The notes under the pieces: generated by a model
Told to the model about the DNA's origin: nothing
Database searches by the model: none
Seen by the model: only the letters and a program-made list of their open reading frames with translations
Program-made: the position numbers and the translations under genes
Shown here: positions 1 through 8,637 of the stretch, piece after piece
Layout: every line of letters begins with the position of its first letter
Position numbering within the stretch: position 1 is the first letter of the stretch
Assembly (NCBI GenBank): GCA_049999765.1
Contig: JBNGIQ010007870.1
Span: 1-32,813, forward strand
Length of the DNA stretch: 32,813 bases
Source of the DNA: Phaeoceros laevis
Lineage: Eukaryota > Anthocerotophyta > Anthocerotopsida > Notothyladales
Reading direction: 5' to 3'

Positions 1-276
1 GGCACATCTGCTCTAAGTAGAGGCGGACATACAAAAAAAGCTTTTATGACGGGTTTTTTAGGGTTTATCATTGCCAGTACATGTTCTTTGGAAAAATATT
101 TCAAAAATGGAAAAAATATAGCTCTTGAGACTCAATGAGTAGACGCGACAATGTGGGCTGAAGGGACTTGGTCAAAGACTATCGGTTGTGAACTTTTAAA
201 ATTATTGAAAGACTTTATATTGGAGAAATGTAGGTTTTTTTACTTTATGTCAAAAACTTTTAGGAGACCTACTCTG

Positions 277-640
277 GCCCCTTGCTGTTCATCAACTCAC
301 AACCTGACATGTGACATACCACATAACATGATGCTCATATTCCTGCAAAAACATAATATGCTTGTTGTGCTTTTAGAAATTTGAAGTATGAAAATGGAGC
401 ATCCTGCAAGGTTGCGGTGAGGGTGACCACTTCCCAGTAGTGTCTTGCAAGACGGCTTCCTTCTGGTATCAGCTAGCTCTTTTGTCCAAACCTAGAGTGA
501 AAAGCCTACAGTGAAAGGTGAAACGCCAGATTCTTGAAACTTCAAATTCTGTTTGATAAAAAGAGATCCGAAAAGTCTCCCACCTCTGCATATCACCACC
601 CGGTTCCCAGCTAGCACTCGTCTTGTGTTTTCCATTCGCC
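277..640 (+). repeat. Dispersed repeat, copy A
   Basis: This non-coding block resembles 11188-11465 in the same orientation. Shared stretches include ATATGCTTGTTGTGCTTTTA followed by GAAATTT, then GAAAATGGAGCA, then a segment ending in AGTCTCCCACCTC and CATATCACCAC. Copy A is longer because it has an extra stretch around 410-470 that copy B lacks. No terminal repeats, target-site duplication or open frame define it as a known element. It may be an old segmental duplication or a fragment of an unrecognised dispersed repeat. The outer limits are approximate. Confidence 0.7.
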
Positions 641-2353
641 TTATGCCTTGGGTTTTTCATGGCCCAGTTTGTCCTGCATGCACTTGCTATCGCGGGCGGC
701 GCAAGGGTTTGTGGCAAGGTGAGAATTTCACAGGTTCGTTAAAAGGGTTTAGGGATTAGGCTGTTACGTTTTTTTTTAACTAGTAACAGAAAACTTACAG
801 CCAGATAGGATGCCTAAAGTTTTCATAGGACTATCCAACCATGTATTTTTTTTCCCAAAATGACACGTCGGATTAACTCATGGAAAACGGTCATAAATGA
901 TTTTCAGCAACTTGTTGTGACCNNNNNNNNNNNNNNNNNNNNNNNNNNNNNNNNNNNNNNNNNNNNNNNNNNNNNNNNNNNNNNNNNNNNNNNNNNNNNN
1001 NNNNNNNNNNNNNNNNNNNNNNTGTTCCAGACTTAGTACCCGCCATCGCTCCACTTTCTGCGCAAATGCCCCTCCCTCACTTCCCTGGCCCTCAGCTTCT
1101 CCGCTATAGCTAGCCATGGCCGCGGGCGCAGGGGCTCTTACCAGCCCTCCTGCCTCCAGCCATGGGAAACCGCAGCCCCTCCCTGCGGCCCGTCCTGGCA
1201 ACCCGTCCCACCATGCCTACACGACCGTTTTGCAATTAAGACGGTGTACGACAGGCGGAAAAGGCCGGGAAAGCGGTTCCAATTTTTTTTTAAATAAAAT
1301 CAAAATCATAATTAAACGCAACGGCTGACAGCAATGTTCGCAACGTTTCAGAAACCGGAAACGTTGCTGCAATGTTTCTTATTTTTAGAAACGCGTTTCT
1401 ATGTAACTAAGGCACAAAGGATCAAAAGATTAAAATTAGGTTCGGAACACGTCTGGTAGTAAAGGCTGGGCCACATGGAACCAGGGACAACCCGGCACAT
1501 AATTCTAAAGAAACGTCCGTTAGGTGCTTGTTTTGATTACTTACGAACTTCGGTCCCTTACGGGTTAACAAGTATCTAAATATAGAATTATTTTTGATAA
1601 TAAATACTGAATTAGTATTAATATATCTCTATCTCATTAATAGGAAAATGTCAAGGACTAGTTTAAACACCAGTTCAGGCTGGTGCAAACTGGCCGGTCA
1701 CTAGTCCTCCTCTCGCTGTAGTTCCCTGGCCAACGGATTCCTCTCTCTCTCCCTCATGATTCACGTCACCTAAGGCAAGGTAGCAACTTGTGATCTGCCT
1801 CGGAGTCCCTCCAGAAGCAAATCACGATTTTGTGTCCCATTTTCCCTCTCGTGCCTTTCGCCAGATTTTGATTTGCAAGGAAGAATTGCCTAAATGGACA
1901 GCTTTGTCCCGCCCGTGGATGGCAGATTGGGGGTTTTCCCACTTGTCTGGGTGACCAGCTTGCGGTTTCAGGCAGCACTATCACGGCATTCAGGCTCTTG
2001 AGCACGAGCTACGTGATTCTGGTCAGTTTCAACACTCATGGCCCGAGGGCCCATACGCATACATTCCGCCAATTAGTCCCCTTAGAATCAAAGCCAACGC
2101 AACACAACATCACTCAAAGATCCTTCTCAAAGACTCCTAAGACGACAACTAAGCATCTTCCACTACTCTTCTTCCAAGACGAGTGCCCGTAACGCAGCTC
2201 TTGGCCACTAGCCTTCAGCAAAATGTCGGGAAACACCAATGAGCTTAGTTCCACGATCACTCTTAAGTAGGGATGCCACCAAACGGGATCGATACAGCCA
2301 GGGTGACTCAGCCAGCCATGCCTCTCGAACTGCTAGTTGGGCTCACTCACACA
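641..2353. other. Non-coding stretch with small hairpins
   Basis: I see no gene here. Around the N gap the sequence is first AT-rich, then GC-rich (1080-1200). Two foldbacks are visible. A 10-bp perfect stem (GCAACGTTTC at 1340-1349, GAAACGTTGC at 1358-1367) has an 8-nt loop. A larger imperfect hairpin is bounded by AGGACTAGT (1654-1662) and ACTAGTCCT (1700-1708) with an inner CACCAG/CTGGTG stem. Short frames of 60-110 codons occur but resemble nothing I know. Confidence 0.6.
923..1022. other. Assembly gap (100 N)
   Basis: A run of exactly 100 N, the usual placeholder for a scaffold gap of unknown size. Any frame read across it is not meaningful. Confidence 0.99.
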
Positions 2354-2502
2354 TAAGAGTGTTTCACATGAGCCCGGGCCCGGTTCCGGCTATTGCTAGA
2401 TGACAAGTTTGTCACTGTTTGTGTCGCCGTGCCAGGCTTTTTTAAGCCTCTGAAATACCCGGGTACCGGGCTCTGCACCGCGCAGAGCTGGGTCCCGATT
2501 TA

Positions 2503-3369
2503 GGCCCGGTTCACACCGAGCTCATGTGTCAGAGCCCGCCTAGCTGGTATACTCCGCCCTCAACCCGAGCTGACATGCCACGCGGCACGGATTCCACACC
2601 CCAGTGTGTCTCGAGTTCACACCGGCTGACATTGCCTGAGCGTGCAGGCCTGGGTCACTAGGTACTAGAGTATTACTAGTATTCGGGTTTATTAGTACTT
2701 CAAGGGAAAACGTGCTCTTGGTGTTCGTTTCTATGCCGTCTTCACGTTACTACACTTTTCCTTCCCAAATGCAACTGTGCAAAGCGTTCTCATCAAGTGT
2801 GCAAGCCAACTTCTCCCTAGGGTTTGCTGGGGTTTGCTCATCTCTCACTCCATGGATTCCAACATGCAGTCTATGTGGCTTTGCTTCATGATGGCCTTGT
2901 GACTTACATTGCCATGGAGTTGGTGGACGACAACATGATGCCACTTATCCACAACTACTTGTCATCCACGGCCTGTGTTTTGCAATTGCTAGAAGAAGAT
3001 GGTAGGAAGTCATTGCTTCGAAAGCCACGGACATCTTGGACGGTACAGTGTTCTCAACACTTCACACACAAACCAGCTGCTGGGCTCCTACACACATCAT
3101 ATGTTCAAAATGCGCATGCGGGTCAATAGGACCACATTGAAGATAAGTTGTATGTCGCAATAGTGAAACAATAGGTGAAATACGAGCATAATTATTGTGT
3201 ATCAATCACTTAAGAAACCACGTGTCGTGTCGCAGTTGGCCTTACCGGTGGAGCAAATGTGTGTCAGCTCGCCTGCAGGCCGGTGTAAACCCGTGAGTTC
3301 CGTGCACAACCTCCCTCCGCCAATCACAGGGCAGAGTCAAACCGCCTGGAGGTCGGTGTGAACCGGGCC
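2503..3369. mobile_element. PIF/Harbinger-type element nested inside 2357-3637
   Basis: An 867-bp element with terminal inverted repeats matching at 20 of 21 positions. The left end starts GGCCCGGTTCACACCGAGCT; the reverse-complemented right end starts GGCCCGGTTCACACCGACCT. TTA target-site duplications lie at 2500-2502 and 3370-3372. TTA/TAA duplication and GG-starting inverted repeats are characteristic of PIF/Harbinger. It holds an open frame of about 100 codons (2824-3129) with an internal ATG at 2914. The segment RKSLLRKPRTSWTV vaguely recalls the basic N-terminal part of Harbinger transposases, but I cannot support a function. The tight match between the ends suggests it inserted later than its host element. 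Confidence 0.82.
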
Positions 3370-3381
3370 TTAATAAGGGCC

Positions 3382-3414
3382 AACGATAGCCGACCCGCCG
3401 GGTCGGCTATCGTT
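3382..3414. repeat. 15-bp perfect inverted repeat
   Basis: AACGATAGCCGACCC (3382-3396) and its exact reverse complement (3400-3414) are separated by only GCC. The arm is long and GC-rich enough to form a stable cruciform or RNA hairpin. It lies just right of the nested insertion inside the outer Harbinger element and is probably part of that element's subterminal structure. Confidence 0.9.
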
Positions 3415-3643
3415 TCCAGCATGTGGTGGCGGTCATCGTGACTGCCACCTTCGTGTTCCTGCGTTTTCAGTCATCCTGAACGACCCCATAGCCAGCGGCC
3501 GTCTGTTTGTTGACCAGGGCGCGTCCCGCTTGTTGCCGGTGCCGCCGAAAATTTCACCCGGACCCAGGCGCGGAAAATCCACATCATGCGAACACCCGGG
3601 ACCCGGGACCCGGGTCCGGGTTCATGCAAAACGGCCCTAATAA

Positions 3644-4046
3644 CGCTGGTTTTCCATGTACCCCAACCCAGGCCAGGGCCGGTCTAGGTCGCACTTCGCG
3701 ACAAGCGCCTGCAACCGGGTTATCCTAAAAAAAGGTCGATTTTTTGACATTCCGGCAAAAACTTAGCGGGTCTATTTTTGGTGGTGTCTACATTTTTGCC
3801 GGGTCGGTTGGCAACCCGGTATCTCGAGAGCCGGTTGCTCTCTTCGTGCTCCCTCCCCTCTCCCGCTAGGTGACCGCCATGTGAGCTGTGAAGCACACGA
3901 TGCTTTTCCGTGGAAGTGACCGCCCGAGAAGGGAAACTCCCGGTGAGCCCCTGACCCGCTAAAAACAAGGTGGGTCATCACGGAAAAATGGTCACCCGGG
4001 CCGGTTAGTAGTTAACTGGCTTGGGCGACCACATGGAAAACTAGCC
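3644..4046. mobile_element. PIF/Harbinger-type MITE, 403 bp
   Basis: A non-autonomous element bounded by TAA at 3641-3643 and 4047-4049. The ends are short inverted repeats: CGCTGGTTTTCCATGT on the left against GGCTAGTTTTCCATGT on the reverse-complemented right. The left TAA is immediately next to the TAA that ends the outer element at 3637, so the two elements abut with no spare sequence. The interior is GC-rich and contains several CCGGGT-type motifs seen in the neighbouring elements. No coding capacity is evident; short frames in it are chance. Confidence 0.72.
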
Positions 4047-4343
4047 TAAGGAGGTCTAGGAAAAAGACTAAGAGCGGTTTCGCACCGGCCCGGACCCGGC
4101 TAGCGCGTCGCGTCAAAACTCATTAATGCTTTTTTTCGAAACATAGGGGGCAATAGTCGGGTCGAACCCGGTTGCGGGCTTCACGCAGCCGGGTCCCGAT
4201 TTAGGTAGAAGTCATGCGTAGCCGGGTGCAGGAGTTTTCAGCCCCTTGCCCGTCGGTCACCAACAGCGCGGGCTTGTGGTCACTTTCTCGCGAACGCGAA
4301 CGCAAGCTGAAAGTGACACCATAGCCACACAGTTCGTGCCATC

Positions 4344-5701
4344 ATGAATTCCAACTGTGTCTCTTGTGCTCCAAACAGTCCTCCCATCGTCCAGCATGTT
4401 GCGCCCTCACCTTCCTCACAGCAGGAGGGAAGCATTTTGCAATCCCCAGGCCTGATAGACTACCATCAGAACCAGGCTTCTCAGCCTGCTTCCCATCAGC
4501 CTTCTTCTCACCCTAGCCCACAGCCACAACAATCCCCTCCTCCTCCCAGATTTCTCGGGCCCGAGGGACACGTTGGACCTCTGCAGAGTTGGTTGTCTTA
4601 CAAGCTGCAAGGAGGATTGACACGGATAAGTACAATGCTGGAAGAAGCAAAGAGAGGAACAAGAGAGCTAGTGCTAGATGGGAGGAAATCAGTGCAACAT
4701 GCAAGGACCGAGGTGTCAACAGATCGTCCAAGCAATGTCAGGACAAGTTGAGGCTCTGCTTACTGATTTTAAGAAAATCAACGACTACCAGAAGATAATT
4801 CCAAGTGGCTCTGATGTGTACTGGACCATGAACCAGAAGACCAAGCAAACACACTGTTTGCCTGCAAATTTCTTTAGGGAGGTTTATGATCATATGGAGG
4901 TCTGGTGTGAAGATAGTCGCGTTGTAAATACGGAAGGACTGGTATTGGACACAGGAAATGTGAACTCCACAGCCTCAGCAGGTATTGAACCATTGCCTCT
5001 TGTTTTCCAGTTGGTTCTTTACCAAGCACTTGTTCATTACTGTACAGTTCTTTAACTTTCACACTTCTACAATCTCATTTGTCATGCTTGTGCTTCATCT
5101 GTGATTATGCTGTACAGACAACGTGGACTCTACCACTGCCTCTACCTGGCCAGGCTCTGCAGGTACAAACCCAGGCTCTGCAAGTACAAAAGTATTATGC
5201 AGTTCTTTAAGGTTATGCAGTTCTTTAAGTATTATGCAGTTCTTTAAGTATTATGCAGTTCTTATGGTGTGGTTATGCTTCAGGCAACCAGGAACCAAGC
5301 ACTCTACGTCCACGTGCTTCTAGGCTATCGGAGGAGGAGTATGAATTGTTTGGTGACTCTAGGGTAGCAGACCAATCTAATCATGACCAGATTGAAGATT
5401 CTGCTTTGTCACCAAACAAAGACAGAATTGCTACTAATGCTAAGAAGCGAAGGACCAAAGGTTCCAAGGCAGTTCAAGGCTTGCTGCCAGTACTAGAAAC
5501 TAATAATGCAAATTTACTCAAGTTTATGGAAGGCATAGTCAGACATTAGATTGGGACAAAAAGAAGCATGAAGAACTTTTACTTCTTGAAACAAAAAAAT
5601 TAGATACTATAACCCAGCTGGGCTTAGGTTACATTGGTGCTCTGAACAGCATAGGTGATAACCTCAAACTGCTAGGAGAATCTATGCTGAAAGCTTCATA
5701 G
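4344..5701 (+). pseudogene. Myb/SANT-like Harbinger accessory protein, frameshifted
   Basis: In Harbinger elements this partner protein binds DNA and helps bring the transposase to the nucleus and the element ends. The start is ATG 4344, followed by a Gln/Pro/Ser-rich N-terminus. A trihelix-like Myb/SANT block follows, recognisable as RGTRWTSAELVVLQAARRID, ARWEEIS and RSSKQCQDK. Next comes a segment ending in FFREVYDHMEVW, then a charged C-terminus with KKRRTKGSK and a possible helical tail. Two introns fit GT-AG rules and preserve reading phase: 4982-5117 and 5163-5283. Three changes of reading frame occur within exons, near 4515-4560, 4745 and 5546, each equal to loss of one base (modulo 3). 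This indicates decay, though sequencing error cannot be excluded. The ORF ends at TAG 5699-5701. Confidence 0.85.
5193..5264 (+). repeat. 19-bp tandem repeat, about four copies, inside an intron
   Basis: Four head-to-tail copies of TATTATGCAGTTCTTTAAG occur at 5193-5211, 5212-5229 (one base shorter), 5230-5248 and 5249-5264 (truncated). They sit inside the second intron of the Myb-like gene of the transposon, so unit-number change would not alter the protein. Confidence 0.95.
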
Positions 5702-5709
5702 AAAGAAAG

Positions 5710-7050
5710 CTAAGAAGCGCGTGTAATATGAAGGGTCTCCCTCCAAAGGTAGTCAACGATGATTTCCCTTAATGTATGTGATGCTGCAGCATTGTCGATT
5801 GGCAAGCAAATAGCTGATTGTTCCACTACAGTTTCTGTAGTGCCACCAGCCAGTAGACGTGGATCAACTTGTTCACCTTTGTCAATAAAAATATTGTGAA
5901 GAATGCAGCAAGCATATGACACCTCTGCAAAGTACTCCATCTTGCATCTTCAATGCTTCCTTCCCAAAATTCGCCAAACACCTTTAAGCAAACCGAAAGC
6001 ACCTTCTACAGCCATCCTTGTGGATGAATGCTTGAAGTTGAAATTATCAGCTTTCGCAGTCAGGCCCCGGCCAGGCAGCGGTGTAATCAACCATGACACG
6101 TCTGGGTATCCAGCATCCCCAATTAGGAACTCACGAACTGAACCGCCATATAACTGCATATGTGGTCCTTGTAAACGTTCACCAGCACAGGCAGCATGAT
6201 AAAAAGAACTGTTTCTAAATATTCTTGTGTCGTTGGCACTTCCAGGCCAGCCAGTAACAACATCTAAGAATTTCTTGTCAGGTCCCACAATGGCTTGCAT
6301 AGCCATGGTGTATTTACCATACCTCCCATACCAATCTTTGGCAGATTCTTGGCCACCCAGCTCTACCCCGAAATGAGTAGCATCAGTAGCACCACAAACA
6401 TTGGGAATTCCCTGTTTCCTCACAAATCCTTGTTTGACTATTGCAAGACCAGAGGCACTTGGCCAAGCCAAATGAGACTTGCCTTTACAAATGATTGCCT
6501 TCACAAACCGTCTACAAATATCAAACACAGTGGATAGGCCAACACTAAATGCATCACTTAGACTGAGGTAGGAATCTCCAGTTGCCAATCGTCTAAGAGC
6601 AATTGCGACCTGTTTGTCAACAGCTAAGACTCAGTATGGAATGAAGCTCAAACCTGGTATCTCTTGAGGGACCAAGTCAGCATGAACAAGCTGACATATG
6701 TATTGAAATGATGCTGGCTTGAACCTAAAGTATCTTTGAAATCTACCTTCATCAGTGACAGCCACAAGATTTTTGTACATAGGCCACAAATCTTGCACTC
6801 TGGGCTTGATGTAGTAATTACCATTCGAGATGCCTGTCCAAAGTCTCCTACGAACTCTATGTAGAGAAGCAATTGTAGCGATAGCATCATTGATACCAGT
6901 AATTGCTACCTGTAGCTTAGAATCCATATCAGCTTGTTCTTTCCATAGGTGAGAGCATCCTTCCAAGCGACTAGTATCAACTTTGGGAGCCTTGTTGAGT
7001 TCAGCGATGGCAGTTAGCACACTTGCAAGGACAAGGATAAGACTGTCCAT
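5710..7050 (-). pseudogene. Harbinger DDE transposase (HARBI1-like) with two in-frame stops
   Basis: The transposase would cut and rejoin Harbinger ends in the nucleus. One frame runs from ATG 7050-7048 (MDSLILVLASV) to TAG 5712-5710, 446 codons before the final stop, close to the usual 400-450 residues. It is interrupted only by TGA at 6633-6631 (codon 140) and TGA at 5952-5950 (codon 367). The DDE triad is visible: Asp at about 223 in GATDATHFG, Asp at about 274 in GWPGSANDTRIF, and Glu at about 349 in VEGAFGLLKGVWRIL. GDAGYPD and the terminal ACCILHNIF motif are also family signatures. The frame is also open upstream to 7245, but those residues look like terminal-repeat sequence, so I prefer the 7050 start. 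Convergent with the Myb-like gene. Confidence 0.93.
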
Positions 7051-7397
7051 CGCACTTGGTGTCCTGTCGGAAGTGGGCGTGAAGCTTGCGTGAGGCGTGA
7101 GGCGTGAGCAGCGCGCAATCGTCAAGCAGCACGCAATCGTCAAGCAGCGCGCAAATGTAAGGTGTAGCAGGGAACCGCCTGCAACCGTCACGGTCGCGGG
7201 CAATTGGTCGCGGGCAATTGCAGGTAGGCGGGTCATGGGGGCCAACTATCCCTAACTCCGTGTGAAACCCGGACCCGGACCCGGCCCCGGCTGCTTTTCA
7301 CGGGTCCGGGTCCGGGCTGGTGCGAAACCGCCCTAAGTCCCTAGCCGGCGCTCGAATCCGGCGCTACCCCAACAGAAATACCATTTTATTTGAACTC

Positions 7398-7870
7398 CTC
7401 CTCCCTTTTTCCCCCACCCATTTCAGTTGGGAGCTCTTCCGCTACCTGATCCTCGCTCTCTCGTCCCAACATCCGCGGCGATCGGAGCTATTTTGTTGTG
7501 AAGTTCAACTGTGCTAGAGATTATGGATTATTTCGAGGGCAAGAGCTTCTCATCGCGGTGCGACCAGCTGTGCTGCCGAGGCTCTTCCCTCACTCCCTCC
7601 TTTCTTCCCCTCTCCTCTCCCGTCGGGAGCTCTTCAACGATCCTGATCTGCCGCTCCTCGGTTCCCTACATCCGCCGCTAGTCAGGGCAGAGAAACTGTG
7701 CTGTAGGTTCTGTATTATTATTTCGTCCTTCTCATCCCAGCTGCCGGCTGTGGCCCTTCTTGAACTCTTCCCTCACTTCCTCCTCCCCCTTCTCCCCCCT
7801 TCCCCTCTCCCGCAGGGAGCTCTTGCGCATTCCTGTTATGTCGCTCCTCTCTACAGGGTTTGAAGTATGA
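7398..7870 (+). repeat. Degenerate tandem repeat, about 190 bp, three units, pyrimidine-rich
   Basis: GGGAGCTCTT recurs at 7429, 7625 and 7815, giving spacings of 196 and 190 bp. Each occurrence is preceded by a C/T-rich tract and followed by similar text: CCTGATC or CCTGTTA, then CGCTC. In the first two units a second shared block, CTCTTCCCTCAC, closes the unit. The third unit is cut short near 7860. Units are diverged, so the duplication is not recent. It may represent repeated leader or promoter sequence, because C/T-rich tracts are common in plant 5' leaders, but no gene can be assigned. Confidence 0.75.
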
Positions 7871-8500
7871 TTTGCAATTTTTTCTTGCATCTGCAGGTTT
7901 GTAAATAATCCACAAGTTGGCCTCATCTCAAACTTCAACCACCCCTAAAATAGATCGAGGGATTCCTCGAGACCTGGAGGTGCCTACGGTCTTGGACCCT
8001 CGTGCATCGGATGATCTCTACTCCGAATGGCTACGACAGATGCACAAAACTCCTCCTGAGGGTGAAGAGAGAGAGAGAAGGCTCCGATATTTCGGTGAGA
8101 CCTATGGTCTCCTCCTTCAACTCGAAACAGGATAAGGACTACACCCTGGGTCTGACATGCATGAGCGACAAGTCGCCCGCTGAAAGGGCTGTATTCCGTA
8201 GGCATGGGCTGGTTCCAGGCACCCTGTCACGACCTCCCTTTGAATCATAAAGAACAAGAAAAACTTCACCGCCAATTCCTATCAGCCAAGCAGGTATTTT
8301 GAATATCAACCAATCGTGGGTTGCTGTGTTACGGTTTCATGTTGGTGCTCTTGTGAACGTCTTGACATTTGCCGGGCGGATGCTGCATCAACTTGGAGGA
8401 AAACGACATCCAATTAGTCACCCTCATGTGCATTCCCCACAATCAAGCAGACATTCAGGCGTATGATAAAAAAATCCTCGGGGCTGCCTCTTGTTCCCGA
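7871..8500. other. Unassigned stretch with two short frames
   Basis: A plus-strand frame at 7917-8135 (RYFGETYGLLLQLETG at its end) and an overlapping frame at 8002-8250 (ending in ERAVFRRHGLVPGTLSRPPF) look more protein-like than their surroundings. They could be one exon fragment with a frameshift. I do not recognise the family. CTTGCATCTGCAG just upstream (7883-7896) resembles a splice acceptor. The remainder (8251-8500) shows nothing recognisable. Confidence 0.3.
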
Positions 8501-8637
8501 CTAAGCATGACAGGATGAGAGTGGAGGGCATAGAGCCAGATGGCATCACGTTTTTGAGTTTGCTGCTGACTGCCTGCAGAGGAAACTTCGAGGTAATGAT
8601 AACAGATTATGGCATCAGTCCAATGGTAGAGCACTAA
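8485..8637 (+). pseudogene. PPR protein fragment, plus strand
   Basis: A single frame reads RMRVEGIEPDGITFLSLLLT (agg at 8512), then ACRGNFEVMITDYGISPMVEH, and stops at TAA 8635-8637. This is the end of an S-type PPR motif followed by the first E-type motif, which in intact proteins continues YxCMVDLLGRAG. PPR proteins bind organellar RNA and guide editing, splicing or processing. Nothing recognisable as PPR precedes or follows it on this strand, and the match ends exactly where the minus-strand PPR relic begins. It is a dead fragment. Confidence 0.8.

Larger units (their letters stand above)
2357..3637. mobile_element. PIF/Harbinger-type non-autonomous element (outer)
   Basis: TAA target-site duplications flank the element at 2354-2356 and 3638-3640. 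Its ends form imperfect terminal inverted repeats of about 27-28 bp. The left end reads GAGTGTTTCACATGAGCCCG and the right end, reverse-complemented, reads GGGCCGTTTTGCATGAACCC; both then run into CCGGxCCCGG. These ends resemble those of the two-gene element at 4072-7333. With the internal 2503-3369 insertion removed, about 411 bp remain. It encodes nothing recognisable and would have depended on a Harbinger transposase supplied elsewhere. The right part carries a perfect palindrome (3382-3414) and a CCCGGGA-type short tandem repeat near 3596-3620. Confidence 0.75.
4072..7333. mobile_element. Two-gene PIF/Harbinger transposon, inactivated
   Basis: This 3262-bp DNA transposon has 28-bp terminal inverted repeats with two mismatches. 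The left end is GAGCGGTTTCGCACCGGCCC; the reverse-complemented right end is GGGCGGTTTCGCACCAGCCC; both continue GGACCCGG. Flanking TAA duplications are at 4069-4071 and 7334-7336. It has the classic Harbinger layout: a Myb/SANT-like gene on the plus strand (4344-5701) and a DDE transposase on the minus strand (7050-5710), convergent and only 8 bp apart at their stops. In this superfamily both proteins are needed for movement. Both are damaged here, so this copy should not be autonomous. GC-rich, CCCGG-dense subterminal regions (4080-4330 and 7200-7320) probably hold transposase-binding sites. Confidence 0.95.

Noticed and set aside
878-1201. Minus-strand frame spanning the N gap
   Set aside because: A third of it is unknown bases, so continuity cannot be claimed.
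5950-6588. A separate short transposase gene
   Set aside because: The flanking frames 7050-6631 and 5949-5710 are in the same phase and carry the missing N- and C-terminal parts; only TGA codons separate them.
7051-7245. Transposase start at the upstream codon near 7245
   Set aside because: The extra residues (repeated TIAxCLTIARC-type text) come from subterminal repeat sequence and have no resemblance to Harbinger N-termini.
7337-7365. tRNA-like text GCTCGAATCCGGCG
   Set aside because: It is a short GC-rich hairpin; no acceptor, D or anticodon arms can be formed around it.
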